A DNA stretch of 41,658 bases from an uncultured Methanomicrobiales archaeon (GTDB lineage: Archaea > Halobacteriota > Methanomicrobia > Methanomicrobiales > Methanospirillaceae), in assembly GCA_903828975.1 (NCBI GenBank), contig CAIKOD010000178.1:1-41658 (forward strand), in the 5' to 3' direction. Positions 1 through 9,323 of this stretch are shown here, one piece after another. The notes beneath the pieces are model-generated. The model made no database searches. It was not told where the DNA came from and was given only the letters and a program-made list of their open reading frames with translations. Both the position numbers and the translations under genes were made by a program. Each line of letters opens with the position of its first letter. The stretch's first letter is position 1.

Positions 1-1
1 G

Positions 2-61
2 CTCGTGATTTCTTTGGGATTTGACAAAAAGATTGACATACAACGGCTTTCTGAGTGGTGA
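2..61 (+). CDS. possible C-terminal end of an upstream gene (partial)
   Basis: Frame 2 is open from the window edge to a TGA at 59-61 and gives about 19 residues ending in QRLSEW. The other two forward frames stop almost at once. The composition is compatible with a protein C-terminus, but nothing in so short a piece identifies a family. It is listed only to flag that the left edge may cut a gene. Confidence 0.25.
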   Translation, partial: LVISLGFDKKIDIQRLSEW

Positions 62-250
62 GTTGGTAAGGGGGCTAATATGGATATTCCCTGAATTTTG
101 TTATTTTGTCATGAAAATTTTTGATCCAACAAGGCAATGGGTGTAAAAAAATGGCCTTTCAAATTTTCATTGCTTTGGTGCGAAGCCATCTGGCTTCATG
201 CAAGTTTTTTTAGATGCTCGGGAACATTAATTGCTCATATTGATTGATGG

Positions 251-889
251 ATGCTCATGACAGAACCTGTCGATGCGATACGGGCAATTCATAATGCGTT
301 CAGAAAAGACATGTGGCAAATTGATACTGCAGCATTTGACTCAGCAAAGGGAATGGAAGGTCTTGAAGCAACAATCGAACGGTTCCGTTTCTTTAACGAA
401 ATATTGGTCTGGCATGCAAAAGGTGAAGAATTAGCCATCTTCCCTGCACTCGAGAATGTCGCCCCCCTTGTTGCTGAAGCATATGTGAAAGATCACCGTG
501 GACTGGACCTGGCATTTGACGACTTGAATAATTCATATTCCGCACGAGATGCTTTAAAAACCGCCCGGGCTACCGCCGCATTTCGTTTTCATCTGGATAT
601 TCACCTGGACAAGGAAGATACACACCTCTACCGTATTTTCAGGGAACGAATCCCCCTGGGCGATCAAGGGAAGGCGGTTAGTATCATGGCCAGCACGATT
701 CCACCGGAACGGTTCCCTGATGTAGTGGGGTGGCTGTTCCCCTTAATCGGGAACGATGATCGTGAGAATGTGACCCGTATATGGCAGATAGTGTTACCTG
801 CTCCCGCCTTCGCCGGTGTGAAGAAGCTCATTGAAAAGTCCGTTGGCAGCGACTGGAGTGAACTCAAACGTCGGATTCCAACATTGTAA
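251..889 (+). CDS. hemerythrin-like (HHE domain) protein
   Basis: A 212-residue soluble protein. Its first 130 residues are helical and carry the spaced His/Glu ligands of an HHE cation-binding domain: a WHAKGEE segment near residue 55, KDHRG near 80, and HLDIHLDKEDTHLY near 115-125. The family binds a di-iron centre and is used for O2 or NO sensing, storage or iron repair. The C-terminal 70 residues (FPDVVGWLFPLIGND onward) form an extension whose role I cannot name. ATGs at 251 and 257 are both possible starts and neither has a strong ribosome binding site. It stands alone and is followed by repeat copy 1. The family call is fairly secure and the specific role is unknown. Confidence 0.75.
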   Translation: MLMTEPVDAIRAIHNAFRKDMWQIDTAAFDSAKGMEGLEATIERFRFFNEILVWHAKGEELAIFPALENVAPLVAEAYVKDHRGLDLAFDDLNNSYSARDALKTARATAAFRFHLDIHLDKEDTHLYRIFRERIPLGDQGKAVSIMASTIPPERFPDVVGWLFPLIGNDDRENVTRIWQIVLPAPAFAGVKKLIEKSVGSDWSELKRRIPTL

Positions 890-920
890 ATCGATGGATT
901 TGACGATTTTTAGTAAACTG

Positions 921-1086
921 CTAAGACAGGAGGGGGTTTCACCCCCTCCCTGCCCCCCCATAAGATATTTCTTGGGCAGGGTTTTCATAAGACTCCTTAA
1001 TATTCCAGAGTGTGGGGGACAGTCACTATCCCAACCGGGGTCGCCACAGCGGCGGGGCGGAGCCCCGGGAACGTCAATAGATTCGG
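921..1086 (+). repeat. structured intergenic repeat, copy 1
   Basis: One of four clear copies in the window. Blocks in order: GGAGGGGG-TTTCA-CCCCCTCC hairpin (about 929-949); CCCTGCCC...GGGCAGGG hairpin around ATAAGATAT (about 948-981); TATCCCAACCGGGGTCGCCA (1027-1046); and a GGGG/CCCC stem ending in GAGCCCCGGGA (about 1036-1070). It matches the copies at 12478-12725, 19835-20178 and (reversed) 35200-35599. The outer CTTTGTTGAAA ends are not recognisable here. Confidence 0.8.
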
Positions 1087-1216
1087 TACAACCAAGAATA
1101 TGTAAGATTTTTCTGTTATTCCTGTCGATGGTTTTTCCCTCCCGTTGTCCTATTGTTCATCCCTGACTCTTTCATTAAAAGATGTTATGTGGGAGCCGGT
1201 TGCATAATATTCCAGA

Positions 1217-1774
1217 ATGATCCTTGTCGACTGGCAGATCCTTGACCGCATCAACAGGGGCTATATCAGCATAGACCCTTTCGACCCGAACCTTGTACAG
1301 CCGAACTCCCTCGATATCCGTCTCGGGGACCATTTTGTCTGGTACGAGGCCGGGGACGAAGTGATTGATCCCTACCAGAAGGAGACAATCACAGCAGATA
1401 CAAAGGAACTAACCGCTGATTGCGTGGTTATTGAACCCGGCCACTTCATGCTTGCGGAGACATTCGAGGTGATTTCCCTCCCGGATAATATCGTTGCAAG
1501 CATCGAGGGAAAAAGCAGCATAGCAAGGCTTGGTGTAGAACTCCACCAGACCGGGGGGTGGATCGACGCAGGTTTCTCAGGGTCGATAACCCTTGAGATG
1601 TGTAATGTCAACCAGCGCCCGGTGAAGGTGTATGCGGGGATGCCGATCGGACAGCTGGTGTTCTATACGACTGAACGGGCGTCACGGCCATACAACCTGA
1701 AAGGGGATGCGAAATACATGAACCAGAGACAAGCCACCCTCTCACGGTACCATGAGAACCCTAAGACCGGTTGA
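1217..1774 (+). CDS. dcd: dCTP deaminase, possibly bifunctional deaminase/dUTPase
   Basis: A 185-residue cytosolic enzyme of the dCTP deaminase/dUTPase superfamily, which makes dUTP or dUMP from dCTP for thymidylate synthesis. The signature around residues 97-125 is clear: [10 protein letters not shown], then [13 protein letters not shown] and ITLEM, where the Glu is the expected catalytic residue. The HQTxGWIDAGF form resembles the Methanocaldococcus jannaschii enzyme, which carries out both deamination and diphosphate removal, so a bifunctional enzyme is possible but not shown. ATG 1217 gives the expected N-terminus MILVDWQIL. The stop lies 63 bases before thrS, which has its own TATA box, so the two are probably separate units. 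Confidence 0.9.
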   Translation: MILVDWQILDRINRGYISIDPFDPNLVQPNSLDIRLGDHFVWYEAGDEVIDPYQKETITADTKELTADCVVIEPGHFMLAETFEVISLPDNIVASIEGKSSIARLGVELHQTGGWIDAGFSGSITLEMCNVNQRPVKVYAGMPIGQLVFYTTERASRPYNLKGDAKYMNQRQATLSRYHENPKTG

Positions 1775-1779
1775 ATGGG

Positions 1780-1834
1780 TATATACCGTATGAAATTACA
1801 TTTAATACGGATGATTTCAGTATTCCGGAGATGA
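1780..1834 (+). promoter_or_regulatory. thrS promoter and ribosome binding site
   Basis: TATATACC at 1780-1787 fits an archaeal TATA box, placing transcription start near 1805-1812. GGAGATGA at 1827-1834 is a good ribosome binding site three bases before ATG 1838 and fixes the thrS start. Confidence 0.5.
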
Positions 1835-1837
1835 ACT

Positions 1838-3667
1838 ATGCGACTTCTTCTGATACACTCAGATTTTATTGAATACGAAGCGAAAAAGAAGACCCGGATG
1901 GCCGAGGAAGGCGCCGTTCTCAAGGACTCCCAGAAAGAGACATTAATTGTCTTTTGTGCGGTTGAATCGGTCGATGAGGAGGATGTCAACGGTGTCGTAG
2001 CACAGGCCGCAAACGAAGTCAGGAAGACCGCCGCACAGCTCTCTGTGCGAAATGTCATGCTGTACCCGTATGCTCACCTTTCCAGCGACCTTGCAAACCC
2101 GGACGTGGCTATTGCTGTCCTCCAGGCCCTCGAGTGTGAGCTGAAAGTTGATTTCGATGTCAAACGTGCACCGTTCGGTTGGTACAAGTCTTTTTCCCTC
2201 TCCTGCAAGGGCCACCCCCTGTCGGAACTCTCAAAGACGATTGTCCCGGGCGAAGGAGCCCCGGTAAAGGCAAAATCAACTGTCACACACGAGTTCTTCG
2301 TGATGACCCCCGATGGAAAGCAGCACGATGTCGCCGGTTACATGGACAAAACTCCGTTTGGCTGTCTTGTCAGGAAAGAACTCGGTGAACAGACGTCTGC
2401 AGGCGGGGAACCTGTCCATGTCGAACTGATGCGGTCCAAGGAACTCGTCGATTACGAACCGGCGAGTGACGTCGGGCACCTCCGCTGGTTACCCCGCGGC
2501 AAGCTCATCAGGGACCTCCTTGCCGACTACGTGCTCCAGATGATCCTTCCCTATGGCGGGACTCCTGTCGAGACACCGGTAATGTACGACCTCGGCGACC
2601 GTGCAATTTACGAGCACGCCGACAAGTTCGGGGAACGGCAGTACCGGTTCAAGAGCGGGAATCGGGACATGATGCTGCGGTTTGCCGCATGTTTCGGCAT
2701 GTTCTCGATCATGAGGGACATGCATATCTCCCCGAATACCCTGCCGATGAAAATGTACGAGCTCTCCACCTACTCGTTCCGTCATGAACAGAAGGGGGAG
2801 GTCATCGGGCTCAAGCGCCTGCGGGCATTTACGATGCCCGATATGCACTCGCTCTGCACCGATATGCCGGAGGCCCTGAAATGTTTTGAAGAGCAGCTCA
2901 CCATGGGCTGGAAAACAGGGAAAGACTTTGGTACGGAACTTGTAGGGGTATTCCGGTGTACCCGTGACTTTTATACTGAGCACGAAGGCTGGGTAAAGAA
3001 GGTCGTGGCTGACTCGGGTATGCCTCTCCTGGTAGAGATCCTTTCGGACCGGGTCCATTACTGGATTGCGAAGATAGACCTTGCGGCAATAGACGGCCAG
3101 GGACGCCCGATTGAAAATCCGACGGTCCAGATTGACGTCGAGAGCTCGACACGGTTCGATATCAAGTACCACCTGATGGACGGAACGGAAGTTCACCCGC
3201 CTATCCTGCACTGCTCTCCGACCGGTAGCGTGGAACGGGTAATCTGTGCCATTCTTGAAAGCACCGCCTCGATGGAAGTACCAATGCTGCCCACCTGGCT
3301 GTCCCCTTCCCAGGCCCGCGTTGTTCCGGTGGCAGAACGGCACCTCCCGTTTGCAGAAGAGATCGCAGAGAGGCTGAACCAGTCGTCTATCCGTACAGAC
3401 CTCGATGACCGTGACGAAAGTGTCGGCAAGAAGATCAGGGAATCCGGGATGGACTGGGTCCCTTACGTGATTGTTGTAGGGGATGCCGAAGTCGAGAGCG
3501 GCAAACTCACTGTTACCATCCGGAAAGAATCGGCAAAAGACAAGCCTCACAAAGTCACGCTCACGGAACAGGGGGTTATTGCCGTAATCCGGCAGGACAC
3601 CGGCACCATGCCGTTCCGCCCTCTTTACACACCACGTAAACTCTCGAAAAAGGCCAGGTATATCTGA
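1838..3667 (+). CDS. thrS: threonyl-tRNA synthetase, archaeal type
   Basis: A 609-residue class II aminoacyl-tRNA synthetase that attaches threonine to tRNA-Thr. The first ~140 residues ([18 protein letters not shown] onward) form the archaea-specific N-terminal editing domain, related to D-aminoacyl-tRNA deacylase, which removes mischarged serine. The catalytic core contains a motif 2 region reading [16 protein letters not shown] and a motif 3 region reading [17 protein letters not shown] Cys in the AACFGMFS segment, a His in the FRHEQKGE segment and the His of motif 3 are the expected zinc ligands. The C-terminal ~100 residues (from about [14 protein letters not shown]) are the anticodon-binding domain. 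Full length, with a good ribosome binding site. Confidence 0.97.
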   Translation: MRLLLIHSDFIEYEAKKKTRMAEEGAVLKDSQKETLIVFCAVESVDEEDVNGVVAQAANEVRKTAAQLSVRNVMLYPYAHLSSDLANPDVAIAVLQALECELKVDFDVKRAPFGWYKSFSLSCKGHPLSELSKTIVPGEGAPVKAKSTVTHEFFVMTPDGKQHDVAGYMDKTPFGCLVRKELGEQTSAGGEPVHVELMRSKELVDYEPASDVGHLRWLPRGKLIRDLLADYVLQMILPYGGTPVETPVMYDLGDRAIYEHADKFGERQYRFKSGNRDMMLRFAACFGMFSIMRDMHISPNTLPMKMYELSTYSFRHEQKGEVIGLKRLRAFTMPDMHSLCTDMPEALKCFEEQLTMGWKTGKDFGTELVGVFRCTRDFYTEHEGWVKKVVADSGMPLLVEILSDRVHYWIAKIDLAAIDGQGRPIENPTVQIDVESSTRFDIKYHLMDGTEVHPPILHCSPTGSVERVICAILESTASMEVPMLPTWLSPSQARVVPVAERHLPFAEEIAERLNQSSIRTDLDDRDESVGKKIRESGMDWVPYVIVVGDAEVESGKLTVTIRKESAKDKPHKVTLTEQGVIAVIRQDTGTMPFRPLYTPRKLSKKARYI

Positions 3668-3706
3668 TACTTTCTATTTTTTTCAGCAATAATCAGGGAT
3701 TCATCT

Positions 3707-3925
3707 ATGATACCAACACAGGACGGAAGGTACAGGACAAGCGTCAGCAACGGTCTGAAGGTTGACATCGTCCAGAAACAGGACCAGAGGACCGGAAAGA
3801 AGACCCGTGGTATTGTTGGAGAGATCCTTACCAACTCCTCTTTTCACCCCCATGGGATAAAGGTCCGGCTGGCGGATGGAAAAGTCGGCAGAGTCGGCGG
3901 AATTATTCCCCTTGAAAAGAACTGA
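3707..3925 (+). CDS. YwbE family protein (DUF2196)
   Basis: A 72-residue basic protein. It matches the small YwbE family, with a GLKVDIVQKQDQRTGKKTRG segment followed by VGEILTNSSFHPHGIKVRL and a Gly-rich end (GKVGRVGGII). The fold expected from this pattern is a small beta-barrel with KOW-like character. No function is established for the family. It follows thrS by 39 bases on the same strand and may be co-transcribed with it up to the terminator at 3998-4022. Confidence 0.8.
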   Translation: MIPTQDGRYRTSVSNGLKVDIVQKQDQRTGKKTRGIVGEILTNSSFHPHGIKVRLADGKVGRVGGIIPLEKN

Positions 3926-3997
3926 CAAAAAGGGACCGGTGGTTTCCTGTGACTTCTGGTGATGGCAGGGGGAAAACAGGAATAATTTTGAGTAAGG

Positions 3998-4022
3998 AGG
4001 CCCCTTGTGGGGCCTTTTTTTT
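3998..4022 (+). terminator. hairpin plus T-run after the thrS-ywbE unit
   Basis: AGGCCCC-TTGT-GGGGCCT is a perfect 7-bp stem at 3998-4015, followed by a run of eight T (4015-4022). Oligo-T alone can stop archaeal RNA polymerase, so this is a convincing 3' end. Confidence 0.75.
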
Positions 4023-4063
4023 CTACAGTATGCCGTATCCGAATGGACCTATCGGATATTGGC

Positions 4064-4372
4064 CTATCCTTCATTATGGAATGAGAAGGCAAAGCTGGTT
4101 ATTTTACCACTAGCCGACACAGTCTGCGAGTAATCGAGGCGTGACGATGGAGTCCGGCTGTGTACTCCTCCATATGTGAAGACCGATCCCAATGCGTACG
4201 GCCCCGACACCATAGTCCATGCCGGTTGTGCTGATCCTGCTCCCGGGAGTCCTTTGATGCCATACGACAATGCCCCCGGCATATCTGCCAGTGCGACAGG
4301 TGCCAGGAAAAGCCCCATTACGAGCGTGGCAATGAGCAGGACGCGGATGCCCGGTAGTTTCAGTATATCCAT
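4064..4372 (-). CDS. small exported protein of unknown function
   Basis: A 102-residue protein with a textbook signal peptide: a short basic start, a hydrophobic stretch (VLLIATLVMGLFLAPVALA) and an ALA cleavage site near residue 29. The mature part is about 70 residues, rich in Gly, Ser and aromatics, with no Cys and no family I recognise. The reality of the gene is supported by a strong ribosome binding site: on the minus strand AGGAGATGA stands about six bases before ATG. It lies alone between the thrS unit and the phosphate regulator. Confidence 0.6.
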   Translation of the reverse strand: MDILKLPGIRVLLIATLVMGLFLAPVALADMPGALSYGIKGLPGAGSAQPAWTMVSGPYALGSVFTYGGVHSRTPSSRLDYSQTVSASGKITSFAFSFHNEG

Positions 4373-4722
4373 AAATTCATCTCCTTTTTCTCCGGAAACA
4401 ATCGAAACAGCATATATCTGGTGGATATATTGTCGTATTTCCTGCTTCCGGGTAACGCGAACTGGTTCAACGGGTACTGGGAACCGTCCCTCCGGCGTTA
4501 CAGCATTGAGTTGAGCCCTTTCCTATTAAAAATGGTCTGATAGTACCAGTTCAATGGTATAGTTCTAAGAGAGGTTTTTTGTTATCAAAAAAATCCTGGG
4601 AACTGCTTAGTTCCACGGTGTTATTATTAGAAACAGACCATTCCATTCGGTCATTTAGTTCTATTTTTGATTGAAACCGGGTTGGATTTACCTCAAATCC
4701 TAAAAAGGAGTAGTATGTGGTG
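4373..4722. other. non-coding stretch between a small exported protein and the phosphate regulator
   Basis: About 350 bases without a convincing gene. A 63-codon minus-strand frame starts at a TTG inside the regulator's 3' end but has no ribosome binding site and no recognisable protein. AT-rich pieces just left of 4500 could hold the promoter of the minus-strand gene at 4064-4372. Confidence 0.5.
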
Positions 4723-5733
4723 TCATACTCCTTGTTCTTCAATAAGGTAATTGATCACGGTCTCTGATATGTCCCCCGAATATTCGCCACACCTCCGGAT
4801 GCTCTCAGCGATATAGTGAAGTGAGATGGCAAGAGGGGTGCCCATTGTCATTGAAAGGGAGTTAATCTGCTCACATGCCTCATCCAGCTCTTTTATGGAC
4901 TCAATATTCCGGTGTGAAGCCATAATATCTAACTGGAAAAATGAGACAATACTTTTGTCAAAAATCGTAAGTGAAAGGGTACTGGCGGCACGAATTACCC
5001 TCTTTGTATTCTTGCCGATATCCTCCCCCTCAATATGTTTCATATTCTCCGCCATCCTGACCGCATGGTCCCCGATCCGTTCAACAATCCGGCTTATCAG
5101 GTAGGTATTCACCACGAGCGAGGTGGAGAGGTCCATCTTCCTGGAAAGGTTGACATTTTTCAGGATCACGTTCATCTGGCGGGCAATCAGCCAGTGAAGA
5201 CGGTCAACATCATTGTCCCGGGCAATGACGTCATCTGCAAGGGCGGGGTTGTTCGTCTCGATTGCAGCGACTGCATCAATATGCATATTTTTTACCACAA
5301 CGTACATCCGCTTCAGGGTGTTGTCGAATGGCATTTCCAACGGGTTTAAGAGGTCCTTTAACAACATGGTTGAATCTGTCTCTTCAATGACTTCTGGCCC
5401 GATGGTCATCTGGGCGAAATCACGGACGACCTGCCGGACGAACGGTGAGAACCGTTGTTTAGAGGTAATAGTTATTGTCGTAAATCCCGCAATATATGCC
5501 CCGATCAGGAGCCTGAACAGGTAGGCCGGGTCATTGATCAAGGAGACATCGAATTCCTTGTGGGATTGCACTTGTGCATCGCTGATATTTTTTGTGACCA
5601 GTAAGGTCCCATCGGGTTGTGAGATTAACCCGAGAGGATCATTCTTCCTGACGTGTAATTTCGCAATCCAGTCCTTCGGGAGTGTGATAATGTAGGATGA
5701 GCCCCCGGTTACCTGAACTTTCCTGATATCCAT
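4723..5733 (-). CDS. AbrB-PhoU domain phosphate regulator
   Basis: A 336-residue protein. Residues 1-50 form a SpoVT/AbrB-type swapped-hairpin DNA-binding domain (MDIRKVQVTGGSSYIITLPK, then DWIAKLHVRKND and a hydrophobic strand ending in LLVTKN). The rest is helical and PhoU-like, with two repeats of the type seen in PhoU; an RIVERIGDHAVRMAENMKHI segment near 215-235 is the classic PhoU motif. The fusion of an AbrB domain to PhoU is typical of archaeal phosphate regulators. It is transcribed divergently from pstCA across a 190-base AT-rich region, so it probably controls that region and its own expression. Its DNA target is discussed under the shared promoter motif. Confidence 0.85.
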   Translation of the reverse strand: MDIRKVQVTGGSSYIITLPKDWIAKLHVRKNDPLGLISQPDGTLLVTKNISDAQVQSHKEFDVSLINDPAYLFRLLIGAYIAGFTTITITSKQRFSPFVRQVVRDFAQMTIGPEVIEETDSTMLLKDLLNPLEMPFDNTLKRMYVVVKNMHIDAVAAIETNNPALADDVIARDNDVDRLHWLIARQMNVILKNVNLSRKMDLSTSLVVNTYLISRIVERIGDHAVRMAENMKHIEGEDIGKNTKRVIRAASTLSLTIFDKSIVSFFQLDIMASHRNIESIKELDEACEQINSLSMTMGTPLAISLHYIAESIRRCGEYSGDISETVINYLIEEQGV

Positions 5734-5778
5734 ACGTGATTCCCTCTCTTCGTTGATTATGCTATGCTCTCTATTCTC

Positions 5779-5810
5779 CTATAGAGTGTATATATCCATC
5801 TATATTTTAC
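5779..5810. promoter_or_regulatory. divergent phosphate promoter region with a motif shared with the pstS promoter
   Basis: CTATAGA at 5779-5785, then three bases, TATATAT (5789-5795), one base and CAT. The same arrangement occurs at 9818-9838 before pstS (18 of 21 positions equal). The AT-rich core can serve as a TATA box for the minus-strand regulator (start 5733) and possibly for pstCA. CTCTA/TAGAG inverted repeats overlap it. A regulatory role is inferred. Confidence 0.5.
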
Positions 5811-5925
5811 TGCGAAAAATGGTATAAGTCAGACCCACCTAGAAGGTATCAGAACATGGTGCCGGGTTTGTGGGGTTTTGAATTTTTTATTTCTTACCAT
5901 TTGATAGAGGGGCCGGTGAGCTGCG

Positions 5926-7875
5926 TTGTCTGATGACATCGTAGCCCTGCAGTCCCAGGGCATCAAACCAGCCGCAAGGAATATTAAAGAAGGCCTGATG
6001 ACCTCGCTCTGGTTTTTCTGTGCGGCGTTTGCTGTCGTGATTGTTTTTTTCATCCTTGTATTCCTGCTCTACAATGGTTACCCGGTATTTTCAACCATCG
6101 GGCTTTCAGCTTTCCTGTTCGGGGACACCTGGGACCCTTCTGGTTTCCCCCCGCTCTACGGAATCTTCCCTCTCATTGTCGATACCCTGCTCGTGATGGC
6201 CCTTGCAATGCTGATCGCGATCCCACTCGGTGTTGCAAGTGCGATCTATATCAGCGAACTGGCCCATAAAAAAGTTAAATCTGTTGTAAAACCTGCCGTT
6301 GAACTTCTGGCAGGGATCCCATCCGTCGTGTTTGGTTTCTTCGGCCTGGTCGTCCTCACCGATTTACTCCGCGTGACCTTTGATGTCCCGAGCGGGGAAT
6401 GCTGGCTTGCCGGGTCAATCCTTCTCGGGGTTATGGCGCTTCCGACAATTGTGAGTGTATCAGAGGACGCGATAAGTTCCGTGCCAAAGGAATTCCGTGA
6501 AGGCTCACTTGCAACTGGTGCAACCAAATGGCAGACGATCAGCCGTGTTGTTGTCCCTGCAGCAATATCCGGGATTACTGCCGCGATTATCCTCGGGATT
6601 GGGCGGGCAATAGGGGAGACTATGGCAGTCCTGATGGTCACCGGAAATGCAGCGGTAATACCTTCCCCCATCTGGAATGTCCTCTCTCCGGTCAGGACAT
6701 TGACGGCTACCCTCGGGATCGAAATGGGGGAGGTATCAGTAGGCAGCCTCCATTACAGCGCCCTTTTTGGTATTGCAGTCGTTTTGCTCGTCATTACTCT
6801 TACGATAAATCTTGTCGCCTATAAGATCCTCGGGAAGATCAGGTCCGGGCAGACCGGGATGGGAGTGGGTGGTCGGAGGTACCTGTCACATGAAACGGCC
6901 GACTCCCTGAAAAAATACGGGATCTACGTGGTAACCGTAATTGCACTCTTGTTTGTCTTTATTGCAGCGGGACTTGTTGTTGGCCTGGTCTGCGTCCTGG
7001 CAGTGTTTTTGTGGTTTATATTGAGGCAGAAACTTAACCCGCGCCAGGTGCAGTACGCAGCGTTTGCCCTTCTCTGGGCTGCAATCGGGTTGGTATTGTT
7101 TATTCTCGGCTGTATTATCGCCGATATCGTAATAAACGGGCTCCCGGCCATCAGCTGGGAGTTCCTCACCTCACCACCTACTGACCTTGGAAGGGAAGGG
7201 GGTATCGCGCCTGCGATTGTGGGCACGTTTTATCTCGTGATTGGTGCGATCCTTATCGCCTTACCTCTTGGTATAGGTGCAGCAATTTATCTCAACGAGT
7301 ATACCCGAGAAGGCAGGGTGACCCGGACGATCAGGGCGGGCGTTGACCTGTTAAACGGCACTCCTTCCATCGTCTTCGGGCTGTTCGGGTTCGCTTTCCT
7401 TGTATTGTATCTCAAATTCGGCGTGTCGCTGCTTGCCGGGCAGGTTACCCTTGCACTGATGGTGCTCCCGACAATGATCAGGACAGCAGAGGAGTCCCTG
7501 AAAAATGTGCCCATGTCGGTGAGGGAGGGGAGCCTTGCTCTCGGCGCCACAAAATGGCAGACGGTGAGGAGCGTGGTGTTACCACCCGCGGTACCGGGAA
7601 TTATCACCGGGACTATCCTCTCAATCGGACGGGTTGCGGGAGAGACGGCACCGATCCTGTTTACCGCCGTGGTATTTTCTTCAAGGACTCTTCCAACATC
7701 TGAATTCGAGCCGGTGATGGCCCTCCCCTATCACCTCTATATCCTGTCCACGAATGTTCCCGGCGCCTCCCTCAACCAGTACGGGACGGCGCTCGTACTC
7801 CTGGTTCTTGTAATCGGGTTGTATCTTGTAGCGATTATCGTGAGACGACACTACCATATGAAAATTCACTGGTGA
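5926..7875 (+). CDS. pstCA: phosphate ABC transporter permease, PstC-PstA fusion
   Basis: A 649-residue membrane protein that joins the two permeases of the high-affinity phosphate importer in one chain. The first half (about 1-310, PstC) and the second half (about 320-649, PstA) each carry an ABC-permease EAA loop: EGSLATGATKWQTISR in the first and EGSLALGATKWQTVRS in the second. Each half also has a similar membrane helix before the loop (ELLAGIPSVVFGFFG, DLLNGTPSIVFGLFG), so the halves are homologous. There are about six helices per half plus extra helices at the junction. TTG 5926 was chosen because GGTGA stands eight bases upstream, as before pstB. pstB follows six bases after the stop. 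Confidence 0.9.
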   Translation: MSDDIVALQSQGIKPAARNIKEGLMTSLWFFCAAFAVVIVFFILVFLLYNGYPVFSTIGLSAFLFGDTWDPSGFPPLYGIFPLIVDTLLVMALAMLIAIPLGVASAIYISELAHKKVKSVVKPAVELLAGIPSVVFGFFGLVVLTDLLRVTFDVPSGECWLAGSILLGVMALPTIVSVSEDAISSVPKEFREGSLATGATKWQTISRVVVPAAISGITAAIILGIGRAIGETMAVLMVTGNAAVIPSPIWNVLSPVRTLTATLGIEMGEVSVGSLHYSALFGIAVVLLVITLTINLVAYKILGKIRSGQTGMGVGGRRYLSHETADSLKKYGIYVVTVIALLFVFIAAGLVVGLVCVLAVFLWFILRQKLNPRQVQYAAFALLWAAIGLVLFILGCIIADIVINGLPAISWEFLTSPPTDLGREGGIAPAIVGTFYLVIGAILIALPLGIGAAIYLNEYTREGRVTRTIRAGVDLLNGTPSIVFGLFGFAFLVLYLKFGVSLLAGQVTLALMVLPTMIRTAEESLKNVPMSVREGSLALGATKWQTVRSVVLPPAVPGIITGTILSIGRVAGETAPILFTAVVFSSRTLPTSEFEPVMALPYHLYILSTNVPGASLNQYGTALVLLVLVIGLYLVAIIVRRHYHMKIHW

Positions 7876-7881
7876 GCTATC

Positions 7882-8646
7882 ATGACAGAACATAACGATA
7901 TCATCCAGGTGGACCATCTGAACCTCTGGTACGGTGATTCAATAGCCCTCCGGGACGTCACAATGGGCATGCCGGACCGCCAGGTGACCGCCCTGATCGG
8001 ACCTTCGGGTTGTGGAAAATCCACCCTGATCCGGTGTTTGAACCGTATGAACGACCTCGTGGACATCTGCCGGATCCAGGGGGCCGTAAATTTCCACAAC
8101 AAAAACATCTATGCGAATGATGTTGACCCGGTTGAAATCCGGAGAAAAATCGGCATGGTATTCCAGCGGCCTAATCCCTTCCCGAAGACCGTGTATGAAA
8201 ATGTCGCGTATGGTCCCCGGGTCCATGGTGTAGAAGACCGGAAACAACTGGATGCAATCGTTGAAAAGAGCCTGCGAAGCGCCGCGTTGTGGGACGAGGT
8301 GAAAGACCGGCTCCATGACTCGGCGATGGGTCTTTCAGGTGGGCAGCAGCAACGGCTCTGTATTGCCCGGACTCTGGCAGTGGAGCCTGAAGTGATCCTG
8401 ATGGACGAGCCCTGCTCTGCACTTGACCCGATTGCCGCGGCGAAGATTGAAAGCCTGATTGAAGAATTAAAGACCGAATACTCCGTCGTAATCGTCACCC
8501 ATAACATGCAGCAGGCTTCAAGGGTGAGTGACCACACAGGATTTATGTACATGGGCGAGTTGGTTGAATTCGGCACTACGAGACAGATCTTCGAGAAACC
8601 GCATGAAACGCTCACTGAAAATTACATTACCGGAAGATTTGGATAG
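7882..8646 (+). CDS. pstB: phosphate ABC transporter ATP-binding protein
   Basis: A 254-residue ABC ATPase that powers phosphate import with PstCA and PstS. Walker A is GPSGCGKST near residue 37, the Q-loop region is [20 protein letters not shown] (typical of PstB), the signature is LSGGQQQR, Walker B is [13 protein letters not shown], and the switch His is in [10 protein letters not shown]. Length and all motifs are normal for the family. ATG 7882 is preceded by GGTGA. The stop at 8644-8646 abuts the phoU leader, so translational coupling is likely. Confidence 0.95.
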   Translation: MTEHNDIIQVDHLNLWYGDSIALRDVTMGMPDRQVTALIGPSGCGKSTLIRCLNRMNDLVDICRIQGAVNFHNKNIYANDVDPVEIRRKIGMVFQRPNPFPKTVYENVAYGPRVHGVEDRKQLDAIVEKSLRSAALWDEVKDRLHDSAMGLSGGQQQRLCIARTLAVEPEVILMDEPCSALDPIAAAKIESLIEELKTEYSVVIVTHNMQQASRVSDHTGFMYMGELVEFGTTRQIFEKPHETLTENYITGRFG

Positions 8647-8655
8647 GTGATACTG

Positions 8656-9306
8656 GTGGCAGATAAATTCCATGATGAAATTATAACCCTCCGGGGTGAT
8701 GTCGTCCACATGGCCCGTTTCGGAAGGGATATGCTGAACGATTCGATTACTGCGCTGCAATTGCAGGACCTGGAAATGGCCCGGGCAGTGAAAACCCGAA
8801 AAATTACTCTGCAGGAGCAGCATGACGCCCTTGAAGACCGGATCTTCACGATGATCGCCCTCTACCAGCCGGTTGCACGTGACCTCCGGACGCTGGTGTG
8901 TTCACTCATGATCGTCCAGGCAACTGAGCGGATCGGGCGGTATGGAAAGGACATTGCGAATGCGACAAGACACCTGGCCGACACGGATACTACGGGGAAT
9001 TTTATCAGTATTCCCCATATGTCAGAATTAGTGGTAGAGATGATTGACGATGCGATCATCGCCTACGAAGGTGAAGACCTCACGAAAATTGAAGGGATGT
9101 CAAAGCGCGATGACGTGGTCGATTCACTCAGGACCTCGATATTCCGGGAATGCCTGACGTACATGATGGAAGACCCGCGTACGATCACCCGGTGTACACA
9201 CTACGTGATGATCTCACGATTCCTTGAACGGAGCGGGGACCATGCCTGCAAGATGGCAGAAAAGGTCAACTACATGGTCACGGGTGAGCGAATCGAGATA
9301 AAATAG
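8656..9306 (+). CDS. phoU: phosphate signalling protein PhoU
   Basis: A 216-residue helical cytosolic protein with two PhoU repeats. It is expected to couple PstB activity to phosphate sensing. The metal-binding type motifs are visible as ERIGRYGKDIANATRHL (first repeat) and FLERSGDHACKMAEKV (second). A longer frame begins at GTG 8647, directly on the pstB stop, but GGTGA at 8646-8650 sits five bases before GTG 8656, the same spacing used by its neighbours, so 8656 is preferred. This is the second PhoU-type protein in the locus; unlike the one at 4723-5733 it has no DNA-binding domain. Confidence 0.88.
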   Translation: MADKFHDEIITLRGDVVHMARFGRDMLNDSITALQLQDLEMARAVKTRKITLQEQHDALEDRIFTMIALYQPVARDLRTLVCSLMIVQATERIGRYGKDIANATRHLADTDTTGNFISIPHMSELVVEMIDDAIIAYEGEDLTKIEGMSKRDDVVDSLRTSIFRECLTYMMEDPRTITRCTHYVMISRFLERSGDHACKMAEKVNYMVTGERIEIK

Positions 9307-9323
9307 CCTTTATACGAGTAGAA

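Noticed and set aside
831-1166. 111-codon plus-strand frame
   Set aside because: It overlaps the hemerythrin gene end and runs through repeat copy 1. The translated Pro/Gly-rich sequence reflects the repeat hairpins, not a protein.
2489-3550. Long minus-strand open frame (353 codons) opposite thrS
   Set aside because: It lies wholly inside the well-supported threonyl-tRNA synthetase gene and its translation (rich in Arg, His, Pro) shows no domain. It is a by-product of GC-rich third codon positions.
4551-4742. 63-codon minus-strand frame after the AbrB-PhoU gene
   Set aside because: It has a TTG start inside the preceding gene, no ribosome binding site, no hydrophobic core or family pattern.
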